From contig NZ_JAMYWQ010000005.1 in NCBI RefSeq assembly GCF_024160145.1, positions 113,887-177,886 of the forward strand: a stretch of 64,000 nucleotides of DNA. Reading direction: 5' to 3'. The notes beneath the pieces are model-generated. The model did no database searches. It was given only the letters and a program-made list of their open reading frames with translations, and was not told the DNA's origin. This stretch comes from Serratia nevei. Lineage in GTDB: Bacteria; Pseudomonadota; Gammaproteobacteria; Enterobacterales; Enterobacteriaceae. Below, piece by piece: positions 29,649-39,438 of this stretch. The translations under genes were made by a program, and so were the position numbers. How positions within the stretch are numbered: the stretch's first letter is position 1; each line of letters starts with the position of its first letter.

Positions 29649-30740
29649 TTATGCACCAAGAACCTTCTTATACAGCGCTGCCGTATTACCAATCATTGCC
29701 TCAGCGGTAAATTTGCGCAGGAAGCGCTGTCTCGCTGCCTGCCCCATGCGTTTCCATTCCTCTTGGGGCGTATCCATCAAGTAGTCGACGAGCATTTCCG
29801 GCTGCTGCAGCTCAAACAGCAGGCCCGTCCGACGGTCTTCAATCATTTCAGGGAAAGAAGTGCAATTGCTGGCGATAACCGGTACCCCATAACTCATGGC
29901 TTCCAACGGCACCATGGCAAATCCTTCCCACCGGCTTGGCACGATCAATACGTCGGCATGACGGAAATAAGGTTCAAGCGCTTCAGCATTCAGCCAACCG
30001 GTATAGGTAGTCTGCGGCACGGTATCGAGCGGAGCATTTTTGTTATGCACCCCGCCGCCGACAGCAGTAAGGTGAACGGAACGCCCGCGCAAACGCTCCA
30101 TTGCAGTTAACAGGATGTCAAAGCCTTTTTGGTAATCAAATCGTCCAACAAACAGAAGGTTAAGGACATTTTCAGGATAAGGATTAGGTGTCGACTTCTC
30201 GCTGGCTACGGTGGGCACGCCGTTATAAATCACCTGCAATTTATGCGCGGGAAAACCATATTCAATCGCTTTATCTCGCTCATGTTCACTGACGCAAATT
30301 ATCGCATCGGTGATGCCCATCAGAGCCTTTTCAATCAGCGAAAAGGCTTTTCTTTGCTTCTCGCTGCCCTGCATTAAAAACGAGAAGGCATGCGGGCAGT
30401 AAATCACCTTCGGCCGTCTTATCGGCCAAAGCAGAATCAAGGCAATCCTGCCCAGCACGCCGGCAAAGGTGCTATGCAGGTGCACGACGTCGGGATTCTT
30501 CCTGAGCAGCAATGCGCAAAACCCGACAAAGAAGCGGATGAACGAAGGGATATTTCTACCTGTACGGTGGAACGTCGTCAGATGTTCGGCACGCACCGCA
30601 CTCATTTCCTCATACTGATCGTCGGGAACCAGACAGTCCAGCGACCGTATCTCAGCGTCTTGCTGTTGGCTTAACACCAGTTGCCGCAGTACGGTCGCCA
30701 CGCCGCCCTTGATTGTCTCCGCTGCGTGCAACACTCTCAT
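29649..30740 (-). CDS. GT4 family glycosyltransferase
   Basis: This 363-aa GT-B enzyme has the N-terminal GGVATVLRQL loop, HLHSTFAGVLGR, LLFVGRFDYQKGFDIL (donor domain, about residue 195) and the EX7E motif EGFAMVPLE (about 276-284). It overlaps the upstream GT4 gene by four bases (ATGA). GDP-mannose is a reasonable donor because manC and manB follow directly, but the sequence alone does not prove it. Confidence 0.9.
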   Translation of the reverse strand: MRVLHAAETIKGGVATVLRQLVLSQQQDAEIRSLDCLVPDDQYEEMSAVRAEHLTTFHRTGRNIPSFIRFFVGFCALLLRKNPDVVHLHSTFAGVLGRIALILLWPIRRPKVIYCPHAFSFLMQGSEKQRKAFSLIEKALMGITDAIICVSEHERDKAIEYGFPAHKLQVIYNGVPTVASEKSTPNPYPENVLNLLFVGRFDYQKGFDILLTAMERLRGRSVHLTAVGGGVHNKNAPLDTVPQTTYTGWLNAEALEPYFRHADVLIVPSRWEGFAMVPLEAMSYGVPVIASNCTSFPEMIEDRRTGLLFELQQPEMLVDYLMDTPQEEWKRMGQAARQRFLRKFTAEAMIGNTAALYKKVLGA

Positions 30741-31810
30741 GCGCTTCTCCCTGGGGAGGCAGGCTGAATTTCACGTAGGATTTGATCCACTTTCTCCGCA
30801 GAACGATGCCAGGAGAAACGGGCGACATTCCGTTCGCCTTTAGCGATCAGTGCCTCGCGCAGCGACGCATCGGTAATGATGCTTTCCATAGCCGCCGCAA
30901 TGTCACTGATATTATTAGGATCAAAGTAAACCACGCTGTCCGCCAATACTTCGGGCATAGAGGCAGCTTTAGCGGCAATCACCGGACACCCGCAGGCTTG
31001 CGCCTCAAGCGGTGGGATACCAAAGCCTTCGTAGAAGGAGGGGAAAACGAAGGCCAACGCGTTCTGATACAGCTCAATCAGTTCTTTATCGTCGACGCGC
31101 CCCATAAATTGAATGTCATCCGAGCCATTGATCAACTTACTGAAATCCTGAGCAGCGAAAGTTGTCGCCGATTTGCCAATAATTTTCAAAGAAACACCGC
31201 TGTCTTTCGGCAACCTGGCAAAAGCCTCTAACATTCCGTGAAAATTTTTGTGGTAGTTCGGCGAAGAGACGGCAAGCAAATAGTTATTTATTTTCGCATC
31301 CGGTTTTCGGTGGAACTCGCCGCTAACCGCATTATAGACCACCGCAATTTTTTCTTTTGGACAGTGATAGACTTCATTGATCTCATTACGCGAAAATTCG
31401 CTGACGGTAATCAGTCTCTTGCTGTTTTTCAGCATGGCGGGGATCAACACGCTGTAAAGCGCTCTAAACTTTCTTGAAAAACTTTTGGGATAACGTTTAT
31501 AAGTCACATCATGGTGAGTGACAATTTGGTTACGATAGAATATCGGCGCTGTACTGCACAGGTTTAATAAGATTGGCGAACCTTTTTTCTTCAGATAGGC
31601 AGGCAGATCCAACTGCTCCCATAAATGTCCCTGACGCTCGCCGACTTCTTCAAACCTCACCTTTTCCAACAGGGCATTTCGTTTAACATTCTTGGGGACA
31701 AGGAAGACAATATCATCACGAATATCATTAAGCGCCATCGATATTTGTTCAGCGAAACGTTGTACGCCTGTAAGATCTTGCGCCAAAAAACGTGCATTAA
31801 TATAAAGCAT
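30737..31810 (-). CDS. GT4 family glycosyltransferase (mannosyltransferase-like)
   Basis: This 357-aa GT-B enzyme starts MLYINARFLAQDLTGVQRFAEQ, typical of capsule GT4 enzymes, and has HHDVTYKRYP, VSEFSRNEI and the EX7E motif EGFGIPPLE followed by CGCPVIAAKAASMPEV. The ATG at 31810 with AAGGACAG upstream is preferred to a longer frame starting at 31867. It is the first gene after the wzc hairpin. The donor is unknown; mannose is plausible from the manCB context. Confidence 0.9.
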   Translation of the reverse strand: MLYINARFLAQDLTGVQRFAEQISMALNDIRDDIVFLVPKNVKRNALLEKVRFEEVGERQGHLWEQLDLPAYLKKKGSPILLNLCSTAPIFYRNQIVTHHDVTYKRYPKSFSRKFRALYSVLIPAMLKNSKRLITVSEFSRNEINEVYHCPKEKIAVVYNAVSGEFHRKPDAKINNYLLAVSSPNYHKNFHGMLEAFARLPKDSGVSLKIIGKSATTFAAQDFSKLINGSDDIQFMGRVDDKELIELYQNALAFVFPSFYEGFGIPPLEAQACGCPVIAAKAASMPEVLADSVVYFDPNNISDIAAAMESIITDASLREALIAKGERNVARFSWHRSAEKVDQILREIQPASPGRSA

Positions 31811-31925
31811 AATCTGTCCTTGCGAAAATCGAAACCGTAATGAGTGGCGAAATAAAAAGATAATCACATATAATAGAATTACAGCATTAAAGCTTTAATC
31901 TATTATATAAAATCACAGAAGGGAG

Positions 31926-31954
31926 CCCCGCAGCTGATAATAACAGCTGCGGGG
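31926..31954 (-). terminator. Strong hairpin between wzc and the glycosyltransferase genes (attenuator)
   Basis: CCCCGCAGCTG and CAGCTGCGGGG form an 11-bp perfect stem with a seven-base loop, 19 bases beyond the wzc stop. The following minus-strand tail (CTCCCTTCTGTGATTTT) is only partly T-rich. In E. coli group 1 capsule loci a stem-loop at the same place, after wzc, limits transcription into the later genes; the same job is likely here. Confidence 0.8.
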
Positions 31955-31972
31955 GTAGGTTATATCCAGATA

Positions 31973-34135
31973 TTATTCCGACTTGCTTTGGTAGCCGTAG
32001 TTATAATAGCCATAACCATAGTAACTGCTTGCTTTCTTCACAATGGCGTTGAAAATGACGCCTTTAATCTCTACGCCGCTATTTTCAAAGCGAGACAGGC
32101 TGACCTCAACTTCTTTTTGCGTCGTCACACCAAAGCGAGTCACCATCATGTTAGTACCGGCATGGCGCCCTACGATCGAAGCATCGGTGACGGCAAGGAT
32201 CGGCGGCGTATCCACCAGTATCAGGTCATAATGCTGTTGAGCCCAGGCCAGTAACTGGCTGAAACGCTGGTGCATCAACAGTTCGGACGGGTTAGGCGGT
32301 ACTTTGCCGCGCGGAATAAAGTCCAGGTTCGCCACTTCCGTTTTGCACAGCGCGTCCTCCGTGCTGGCCTGTCCAGACAACACGGCCGACAGCCCCTTAT
32401 CGTTAGACACATGCATCACTTCGTGCACGCGGCCGCGGCGCATGTCGCCATCCACCAACAGCACTTTCACGCCGGATTGGGCAATGACGGCAGCAAGGTT
32501 ACTACATACAAATGTTTTACCGATTTCCGGTGAAGCACCTGAAATCATCAGCACATTGTTTTTCGCTTCCAGCATGGCGAAGTGCAAACTGGTGCGCAAG
32601 CTGCGAATCGACTCCACCGCCAAATCGGCCGGATTAGCCAGCGCCAACAGCATGTCGCTGTGTTTGGAACGCCCTTTGCTGCGGGTGAACAACATATCCT
32701 TTTTCTGCTGCGTCTCCGAAATTGGGATGCTGGCATAAACGCTAATCCCCAGCTCCTCAAGCTCATCCGGCGTTTCAATCCCTTTATGCAACAACGCACG
32801 CAAGAATACGACGCCGGAAGAGATCAGAGCCCCCAGGAACGTGAACAGCAGTATCATCAGCGTTTTCTTCGGCGACACCGGATTTGGCGACGTTATCGCG
32901 CTATCAACAATGCGAACGTTGCCGATGGTACTCGCTTTGCTGATGCTTAACTCTTGCTGTTTATTCAACAACTCCATGTAAATTTCTTGTCCAGCCTGGA
33001 CGTCTCGCGTCAACCGCAGAATTTCCTGCTGCGTCGCCGGCATCGTGCTGATGCGCTTATTGAAGCGATCTCGTTCATTCATCAGCGTCTGGCGTTTATC
33101 CATCAACGCCTTGTATGCCGGGTGATCTTTGGTATAAAGCTGCGAAATCTCTGCTTCTCTCAAGGTCAGTTGATTCAGTTCCGATTCAACGCCGACGACG
33201 GAATCCAGTAACGATTTGGCCTCCAGGGACATATCGACTGAATCCTTACGCTGGCGATAGCTGTTCAGCTTGTCTTCCGCTATCTCCAGTTGTCCACGCA
33301 CTTTCGGCAGTTGCAACTCAAGGAATTTCAGGCTTTTGCCTGCCTCTTCCGATTTGCGCTCAACGTTCTGCTGCAGATAGTTTTGCGCAATGCTATTCAG
33401 AATTTTTTGAATTAATACCGGATCGTCACCCGTGTAGGTCAAGCCGAGCACGCCGGTATCCTTGCCTTTATCCGCTACCGTCAGGTTTTTGGACATTTCC
33501 TGCATAACATTGAGCGGGGTGCGTTTGACCACATAAAACGTGGTGCCGACATCCGCGTCAATATCGCTGACCAGTAAAGAGAAGCCATTACCCGATGCCA
33601 ACTGGCCAATTTTGCCATTAAGCACGGTGGAACCATCCGCGGTGAGTTGGTACTGCCCCTCATTGCCGACGGTAAGCTCCAGCGGAATATCCAACCATTT
33701 CGCTGGAACGGTCAGGCGCGAGAGCGCGATCTTGGCCGGTTCTTTATCCGTCAGGCGCGCCCAGCCACGGCCGAAAATAGGGAAGAATTTCTCTACCGCC
33801 CGCGTTTCCAGGCCCAGATCCTGAATTGTTTTTCCCATCACCATACGCGACTGGATAAGCTCAATCTCCGCCTGGCTTTGTGGCTGACTGTCCGGAAGAA
33901 TGGAAGATATGTCCGTCAATATCGTATTGCCGACGTTGCGCTCTACTTGCACCAGCGCATCCGTTTCATAAACCGGTGTTGCAAATAAAACATAAAGCAA
34001 ACTCAGAACGCTGAAGAGGCTGGTAATAGCGATAATCAGCCATTTGTTGTCTACCAGTTCCCCCAGCAGGCGGCGCAAGTCGATCTCTTCGGGCCTCTCA
34101 GCAGAACCACCAGGCAATTTATTCTTTTCTGACAT
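31973..34135 (-). CDS. wzc: Wzc: polysaccharide co-polymerase and BY-type tyrosine autokinase
   Basis: Wzc sets chain length and works with the Wza export channel. The 720-aa protein has two transmembrane helices (about 32-52 and 425-445) around a periplasmic coiled-coil domain, and a cytoplasmic kinase with Walker A GASPEIGKTF (about 530), Walker A' LLVDGDMRRG (about 558) and Walker B LILVDTPP (about 640). The C-terminal tyrosine cluster (YYGYGYYNYGY) is the autophosphorylation tail. The order wza-wzb-wzc is the group 1 capsule and colanic acid arrangement. Confidence 0.97.
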   Translation of the reverse strand: MSEKNKLPGGSAERPEEIDLRRLLGELVDNKWLIIAITSLFSVLSLLYVLFATPVYETDALVQVERNVGNTILTDISSILPDSQPQSQAEIELIQSRMVMGKTIQDLGLETRAVEKFFPIFGRGWARLTDKEPAKIALSRLTVPAKWLDIPLELTVGNEGQYQLTADGSTVLNGKIGQLASGNGFSLLVSDIDADVGTTFYVVKRTPLNVMQEMSKNLTVADKGKDTGVLGLTYTGDDPVLIQKILNSIAQNYLQQNVERKSEEAGKSLKFLELQLPKVRGQLEIAEDKLNSYRQRKDSVDMSLEAKSLLDSVVGVESELNQLTLREAEISQLYTKDHPAYKALMDKRQTLMNERDRFNKRISTMPATQQEILRLTRDVQAGQEIYMELLNKQQELSISKASTIGNVRIVDSAITSPNPVSPKKTLMILLFTFLGALISSGVVFLRALLHKGIETPDELEELGISVYASIPISETQQKKDMLFTRSKGRSKHSDMLLALANPADLAVESIRSLRTSLHFAMLEAKNNVLMISGASPEIGKTFVCSNLAAVIAQSGVKVLLVDGDMRRGRVHEVMHVSNDKGLSAVLSGQASTEDALCKTEVANLDFIPRGKVPPNPSELLMHQRFSQLLAWAQQHYDLILVDTPPILAVTDASIVGRHAGTNMMVTRFGVTTQKEVEVSLSRFENSGVEIKGVIFNAIVKKASSYYGYGYYNYGYQSKSE

Positions 34136-34148
34136 AACAATTCTCGTA

Positions 34149-34586
34149 TTAAGCGGCTAGCACTTTGGCCCATTTACTCGCGGAGTTAGACAGCATTTGA
34201 TAAACGTATTCAAAAGCTTCCAGGCTTTTCCGATAGGGATCATCGATTTCCTGCTGCCCCATCCAATGGCCGAATAACATGGTTTTCCCTCTGACTTCCG
34301 GCGCGAGGTTGCTGACCATATCGATATGGCGTTTTTCCATCACCAGTATCAAATCATACTCGCGGCACAGCGCCGAGGTGAGTTGGCGTGCGACATGCCC
34401 GTCCAGCGATACCCCATGTTTTTCTGCGGTAATTTTCGCATTGGCGTCGGCACTTTCCCCCACGACCGCTTGCAGCCCCGCTGACGCCACTTTCTTGCCG
34501 GGAAGCAGCTGACGCAACAGCGCTTCTCCCGTTGGCGAACGGCAAATATTGCCAACGCAAATGACCAGAATGGAATCAAACTTCAT
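34149..34586 (-). CDS. wzb: Wzb: low-molecular-weight protein tyrosine phosphatase
   Basis: Wzb dephosphorylates the Wzc tyrosine tail, a cycle needed for high-molecular-weight polymer. The phosphate-binding loop is [13 protein letters not shown] (about residues 8-20, active Cys and Arg present), and the general acid lies in IDDPYRKS (about 115). Length 145 aa is normal. Its ATG overlaps the wza stop by four bases, and wzc follows 13 bases later. Confidence 0.97.
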   Translation of the reverse strand: MKFDSILVICVGNICRSPTGEALLRQLLPGKKVASAGLQAVVGESADANAKITAEKHGVSLDGHVARQLTSALCREYDLILVMEKRHIDMVSNLAPEVRGKTMLFGHWMGQQEIDDPYRKSLEAFEYVYQMLSNSASKWAKVLAA

Positions 34587-35725
34587 TGCGGCCAGCTCCT
34601 GATATAACGCACGGTTTCAACCATATCGTGAACGCCCGCGATGGTCGGCACCAGTTGAGTGATAACGCGGTTCCAGCGAACTACCGGCGCGGTGGTAACA
34701 TAAACAATGTCATAAGGCTGTAGCTGGAACTCGGTTCCCAGTACCATCGCCGTGGCATCACTGGCGTTCAGCTGATAGATATCGGCAATCTTTCCTTCCG
34801 GCTGTCTGCCACGCAGCGGCCTGATGACGAAAATGCCGGTCGCATCGGACAACGCCTGATCGACGCCGGAGGCATTACCCAAGGCCTCGGTCAGAGTCAT
34901 GCCGCTGCGATCCATCTTCAACGTGGATTGCTGTTTAACTTCGCCCATCACAAAGACTTTCAGATCGTCATTGCGCGGCACATAGAGAATATCCCCAGGA
35001 TAAAGCAGGTGGTTTTCCTGCAAATTGCCGTTTTGCATCAAAGCCTGCAGTGAAACAGGTATTTCTTTACCGTTATGCGTCAGCACTGCATTGCGCCAAT
35101 CGGCATTCTCCGTCAGGCCACCGGCGGCGTTGATAGCATCAAGAATAGTCAGGGGAATATTGGTAATGGCTTGTTGACCCGAGGTTTTCACCTCACCGGT
35201 CACATAGACTTTCTGTGAACGAAATGCCGCGATGCTGACATCAACCTGCGGGCTTTCAATGTATTTGGCCAGGCGATTGGCGATATCCTGTCGGATCTCC
35301 ACCACGGTTTTGCCAACCACATTTACCTTTCCGATATACGGGTAGAAGATGGTGCCATCTGCATGCACCCAGTTACCGCTGTCGCTGGCGCTGCGGTAAG
35401 TACCGGCCGGCGTCGTCAGTTCGGGGTGATCCCACACGGTAATCATGAGCACGTCGCCAATACCGATCCGGTACTGATGCGTCTTCAGCTCCCGATCAAG
35501 CTGCGGGTTAGCCTGAGCGATAACCGGCTTGCCGCGCAGGCTCTCGAGCAGCTTTGGCGTCAGAGGGTAAACGTTGACGCGTTTGTTGAGATCAAAATCC
35601 TCATCCTGCTGCCGAACCACATCCTTGTTGCTGGTACTAAGATGCTGTCCAGGGGAGATAGTACAGCCAGCGAGCAGCGCACTAGCGATCAGAACAGCGA
35701 CTCGCTTAGTTTTCATTTTTCTCAT
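34583..35725 (-). CDS. wza: Wza: outer-membrane polysaccharide export lipoprotein
   Basis: Wza forms the octameric outer-membrane channel for capsule or exopolysaccharide. The signal peptide ends in LLAGC, so it is lipidated at that cysteine. [15 protein letters not shown], the polysaccharide export domain ([14 protein letters not shown]), SLBB segments and the C-terminal amphipathic helix with Trp (RWNRVITQL) are present. I use the ATG at 35725; a GTG two codons upstream is equally close to the weak AAGTGG site. A weak RcsAB-like word (35796-35809) lies in the 213-bp gap upstream, as might be expected for a gene like colanic acid wza. Confidence 0.96.
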   Translation of the reverse strand: MRKMKTKRVAVLIASALLAGCTISPGQHLSTSNKDVVRQQDEDFDLNKRVNVYPLTPKLLESLRGKPVIAQANPQLDRELKTHQYRIGIGDVLMITVWDHPELTTPAGTYRSASDSGNWVHADGTIFYPYIGKVNVVGKTVVEIRQDIANRLAKYIESPQVDVSIAAFRSQKVYVTGEVKTSGQQAITNIPLTILDAINAAGGLTENADWRNAVLTHNGKEIPVSLQALMQNGNLQENHLLYPGDILYVPRNDDLKVFVMGEVKQQSTLKMDRSGMTLTEALGNASGVDQALSDATGIFVIRPLRGRQPEGKIADIYQLNASDATAMVLGTEFQLQPYDIVYVTTAPVVRWNRVITQLVPTIAGVHDMVETVRYIRSWPQ

Positions 35726-35795
35726 GTCCACTTACTACCATCAGTTATTTCAGATAAAGGAAAATGGCGCGTCAGGGAGTGGCCAGAACACCTAT

Positions 35796-35809
35796 CCAGA
35801 TGTTTCTTA
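35796..35809 (-). promoter_or_regulatory. Weak RcsAB-like site upstream of wza
   Basis: TAAGAAACATCTGG on the minus strand keeps the first half of the RcsAB box (TAAGAA) and about 8 of 14 positions overall. A TATATA stretch just before it could be a -10. It is offered only because Rcs control of wza is known in other enterobacteria. Confidence 0.25.
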
Positions 35810-35938
35810 TATAGCCCCCACTTGCGAGTAGCTGCCACGCCAAAAGGTAAAGGGTATTGATAAAGAAAGATACTTGTTTATTTTCACAAAAAAGCCACAC
35901 CCTCATCTACAGTGCCGCCTGTAAACAACCGGTTTGCA

Positions 35939-37270
35939 TTAAGCCCCCTGCAAGCTATCGGGGGCGCGCCTTAGCCCCGGCACTTTTTTTGCCTTGGCGG
36001 CCTGTGGCCGGCAATAAATCATCGAAAGGTACACTAACGTATACATAATCAGGTTGCAGGGGAAATTAGCAAAAATATTGTTGGTAAAGAACTCAACCGA
36101 CAATGAGTAGAATAAAAGCACGATCGCGATATTATCGTTCTCACGCCCCTGTAGACAAAGGTAGAGCAGGATCAACAACGCGGTGGCAATGTAGATAAAC
36201 ACGCCAATAAAACCATAGTTACTCATGATGTAAATATAGGTACTGTCCAGCGCCTTACTGTTCACCTTCAGATCTTCACTCGGCCCTGAAGTGCCGTTCA
36301 CCCCCACGCCCAACCCGGTATAAAACTGCCCTCTCCCCTCGATATCTCTAATAATATCAGCATGTTGAAGAACGCGAATATAGATAGAGTTATAGGCCAC
36401 ATCCTTGTATCGCGTATAGGCAAGTTTATTATAGACATCCATGCTGTTGAAGACGAAGGTCATCACTGAGAACACCACGACGGTGGCGAAGAAATAGATC
36501 ATTTTCGCACCGCGAACGCGGCTAAACATCATGTATATCGCTTTAACGCCAAAATACAGCACTATCGCCAACAGCGTCGTCTTATAGGTCGTCAATACCA
36601 TTGCCACGGATAACATGCCAAACATGATCAATTTCTTCCAGCCACGATACAGCCGGGTCTCCAGGAGACACACGATGGCGAAAAATACCAACGTACCGGA
36701 GTTAATGAACGATGTCATGGTGCCCATCGCTCGCAGCCCCCACAGGGTGTTATCAAGACGTACGCCGGAAGCGCCGCCGGCATTGTTCATATCATCAATG
36801 GCGAGAACCGACATGAACAACGAAGAGAATGCACTTTCAAAGTACACAAACAGTGAGTTGATCATACCGGTGATAATGACTACTTTGACCATCTTCAGAT
36901 AGAGATGCTCTTTGGACTCCCTGCTATTGACGATAAACGCCACGGCGGCGACAAACAGGAATGGCACGACGTCATTCTTGATCTGATAAGCCACAAGAAG
37001 ACGGTTAGAATCTATGGTAAGTATAAGATAGATAACCAAAAATGGCATAAGAAAAATCAATAACAGCAAAACTTTCCTGATGTTTATGCTGCGTTTCATA
37101 AATACGAATAAGGTGGATGCTGAGAAAAGAACGATAATCAGGATTTCTTTCCAAAGCTTTATCAGTGGGTTATCAAATTTAACCGCGATAATTGAAAAGG
37201 CGCCGGAAAATGTGAATAAAAAGAGAAAAACGACCGCCACAAACTGTAATTTGTAATCTGATATTTTCAT
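35939..37270 (-). CDS. wzy: Wzy-like polysaccharide polymerase / O-antigen ligase-type membrane protein
   Basis: The 443-aa protein is very hydrophobic with about ten or more predicted helices and a large periplasmic loop in the second half (about residues 285-345, with YTGLGVGVNGTSG), the usual layout of Wzy polymerases. The family has little sequence conservation, so the call rests on topology, length and context: it is the only such protein in a locus that has Wzx, Wza, Wzb, Wzc and WbaP. It would join repeat units in the periplasm. A WaaL-type ligase is less likely here. Confidence 0.82.
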   Translation of the reverse strand: MKISDYKLQFVAVVFLFLFTFSGAFSIIAVKFDNPLIKLWKEILIIVLFSASTLFVFMKRSINIRKVLLLLIFLMPFLVIYLILTIDSNRLLVAYQIKNDVVPFLFVAAVAFIVNSRESKEHLYLKMVKVVIITGMINSLFVYFESAFSSLFMSVLAIDDMNNAGGASGVRLDNTLWGLRAMGTMTSFINSGTLVFFAIVCLLETRLYRGWKKLIMFGMLSVAMVLTTYKTTLLAIVLYFGVKAIYMMFSRVRGAKMIYFFATVVVFSVMTFVFNSMDVYNKLAYTRYKDVAYNSIYIRVLQHADIIRDIEGRGQFYTGLGVGVNGTSGPSEDLKVNSKALDSTYIYIMSNYGFIGVFIYIATALLILLYLCLQGRENDNIAIVLLFYSLSVEFFTNNIFANFPCNLIMYTLVYLSMIYCRPQAAKAKKVPGLRRAPDSLQGA

Positions 37271-37441
37271 GTTTCATAACCGTTAGATGGTTTTTTTCTG
37301 ATCGTATCATCTATCCGACTAATACAGCCACGATGCTTCACGCTCAAAAATGGCAGCCCTGCCGTAATGCCCTGCCTTGGCAGGGCCATAATGACTTTCC
37401 GTCTCTGGCAGAGGGGCCCGTGCATTAAGCAAAAAACACGC

Positions 37442-38335
37442 TTATGCCACGAATCCCGTCAGCCATTTGCGAAATGCGTCACCCTGTACAGGGTGACGCA
37501 GCCCATAACTGACAAACGCTCGCAGGTAACCCATTTTTTCACCGCAGTTGAACGACTCCCCAACCAGACGCACTGCATCGACAGGCGTTCCCTTGAGCAG
37601 CCCGGAAATGGCATCGGTCAGCTGTATCCGCCCCCAGGCACCAGGCTGCGTCTGTTCCAAAACGGGCCAGATATCCGCAGATAAAACATATCTGCCTACG
37701 GCGGAAAAATTGGAGCTGACCGTCACGTCCGGCCCCGGTTTTTCGATGATGGAGATCATGCGGCTGCTGCCTCCGGGCTGCATATCCGGATCGTCACATG
37801 CCACAGCAGAATAATTCGGCAAAAGAGCCGCATCCATTTCCTGCACCAACACCTGACTCACCCCCGTCGCCTCAAAACGTGCAATCATATGGGCAAGATT
37901 ATCTTTTCCAGCATCCGAGGTGGCGTCGTTCAACAGAATATCCGGATGAACGACGACAAAAGGTTCATTGCCCACTAACGGTTTAGCGCAAAGCACCGCA
38001 TGGCCCAACCCTCGCGGTTGTCCTTGACGGACATGCATCAATGTCACCCCTTTCGGGCAAATGGACTGCACTTCGTCAAGCAGTTGCCTTTTTACCCTAG
38101 CCTCAAGCATAGCTTCGAGTTCAAAAGAAGTGTCAAAATGATTTTCGATCGCATTCTTGGAAGAGTGCGTGACCAGGACGATTTCCTTGATGCCCGCCGC
38201 CACGCACTCGCCAACGATATACTGAATGAGAGGTTTGTCGACTATCGGCAACATTTCTTTAGGAATAGCTTTCGTCGCTGGCAGCATCCGCATGCCCAGC
38301 CCCGCCACGGGGATAACCGCTTTCAACGTCGTCAT
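37442..38335 (-). CDS. galF: GalF: GalU-like UTP-glucose-1-phosphate uridylyltransferase paralogue
   Basis: The protein is 298 aa from the ATG at 38335 (AAAGGTG upstream). It has [19 protein letters not shown] where GalU has AGLGTRM; Met at this position of the nucleotide-binding loop is the mark of Gal[15 protein letters not shown] is also GalF-like. GalF has little activity alone and is thought to modulate UDP-glucose supply for surface polymers. It lies directly behind a GalU-type gene. Confidence 0.88.
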   Translation of the reverse strand: MTTLKAVIPVAGLGMRMLPATKAIPKEMLPIVDKPLIQYIVGECVAAGIKEIVLVTHSSKNAIENHFDTSFELEAMLEARVKRQLLDEVQSICPKGVTLMHVRQGQPRGLGHAVLCAKPLVGNEPFVVVHPDILLNDATSDAGKDNLAHMIARFEATGVSQVLVQEMDAALLPNYSAVACDDPDMQPGGSSRMISIIEKPGPDVTVSSNFSAVGRYVLSADIWPVLEQTQPGAWGRIQLTDAISGLLKGTPVDAVRLVGESFNCGEKMGYLRAFVSYGLRHPVQGDAFRKWLTGFVA

Positions 38336-38381
38336 CGAATTCACCTTTAACCGATTAATCACATGCGCTGCCAGCGCCAAA

Positions 38382-39278
38382 TCAGCGCTTAACTTGCTGC
38401 TTAAGCCACTGTTGGAAAGCTTCGCCTTCCGATGCATGACGTACACCGTACTGCACAAACGCTTTCATATAGCCCAACTTGTCACCGCAATCGTGCGACT
38501 TTCCGCTCATATGGAAAGCCTCAACCTTCTGCTGCTTCATCAGCATAGCAATGGCATCCGTCAGCTGGATCTCATTGCCGGCTCCTGGCGGAGTCTGCTC
38601 AAGCAGCGGCCAAATGTCGGCGGACAAGACATAACGCCCCACCACCGCCAGATTAGAAGGCGCAACGTCACGCTCCGGTTTTTCTACGATGGCCGACATT
38701 GCCGCGCTCTCTCCGGCGTTCAATTCAGCCCCACCGCAGTCAACAACACCATACTTTGATACATCCTGTTCGGGGACAGGTTCAACCATAATCTGGCTCA
38801 CGGCGGTTTGCTCAAAGCGTGAGATCATTTTAGCCAGATTGTCGCGCAGCGGATTGCACGTCGTCTCGTCAAGCAACACATCAGGCAAAACCACCACAAA
38901 AGCCTCGTCACCCACCATAGGTTTAGCACAGAGAACCGCGTGCCCCAGCCCTTTTGCCTGTCCTTGGCGCACCTGCATAATGGTGACGTCGGGTTGGCAA
39001 ATCGACTGCACCTCTTTCAACAGCTGGCGTTTAACGCGAGATTCGAGCATTGCCTCCAGTTCGAAAGAGGTATCAAAATGGTTTTCAATCGCGTTTTTCG
39101 ACGAATGAGTGACCAAAATGATGTCTTTGATCCCCGCCGCGACGCACTCATCCACAATATATTGAATCAATGGCGTGTCGACTACTGGCAACATCTCTTT
39201 CGGAATAGCCTTCGTAGCGGGAAGCATCCGGGTTCCTAAACCGGCAACCGGGATTACCGCTTTGATTCGTTTATGCAT
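38382..39278 (-). CDS. galU: UTP-glucose-1-phosphate uridylyltransferase (GalU)
   Basis: GalU makes UDP-glucose. The sequence has the intact loop [51 protein letters not shown] and the NEIQLTDAI segment, as in active GalU. I start at the ATG at 39278 (TTGGAT upstream; 298 aa). The gene lies 46 bp before galF and after the GT4 gene. UDP-glucose and, with GalE, UDP-galactose would serve WbaP and the other transferases. The genome may hold a second, housekeeping galU. Confidence 0.9.
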   Translation of the reverse strand: MHKRIKAVIPVAGLGTRMLPATKAIPKEMLPVVDTPLIQYIVDECVAAGIKDIILVTHSSKNAIENHFDTSFELEAMLESRVKRQLLKEVQSICQPDVTIMQVRQGQAKGLGHAVLCAKPMVGDEAFVVVLPDVLLDETTCNPLRDNLAKMISRFEQTAVSQIMVEPVPEQDVSKYGVVDCGGAELNAGESAAMSAIVEKPERDVAPSNLAVVGRYVLSADIWPLLEQTPPGAGNEIQLTDAIAMLMKQQKVEAFHMSGKSHDCGDKLGYMKAFVQYGVRHASEGEAFQQWLKQQVKR

Positions 39279-39438
39279 AATTTCTATCCAAATAAAACAT
39301 TTATGAACCAATCCACGGCGGTCGACAAATTTTAGCCCTCATCGCCGACGCAATCAGCCTGGTATCAACCATAGCCGTTAGCCATGCATCATGATTCCAC
39401 TGCCGTGCACGCCAAAGGTACGCAACCAAAATCGCTTT

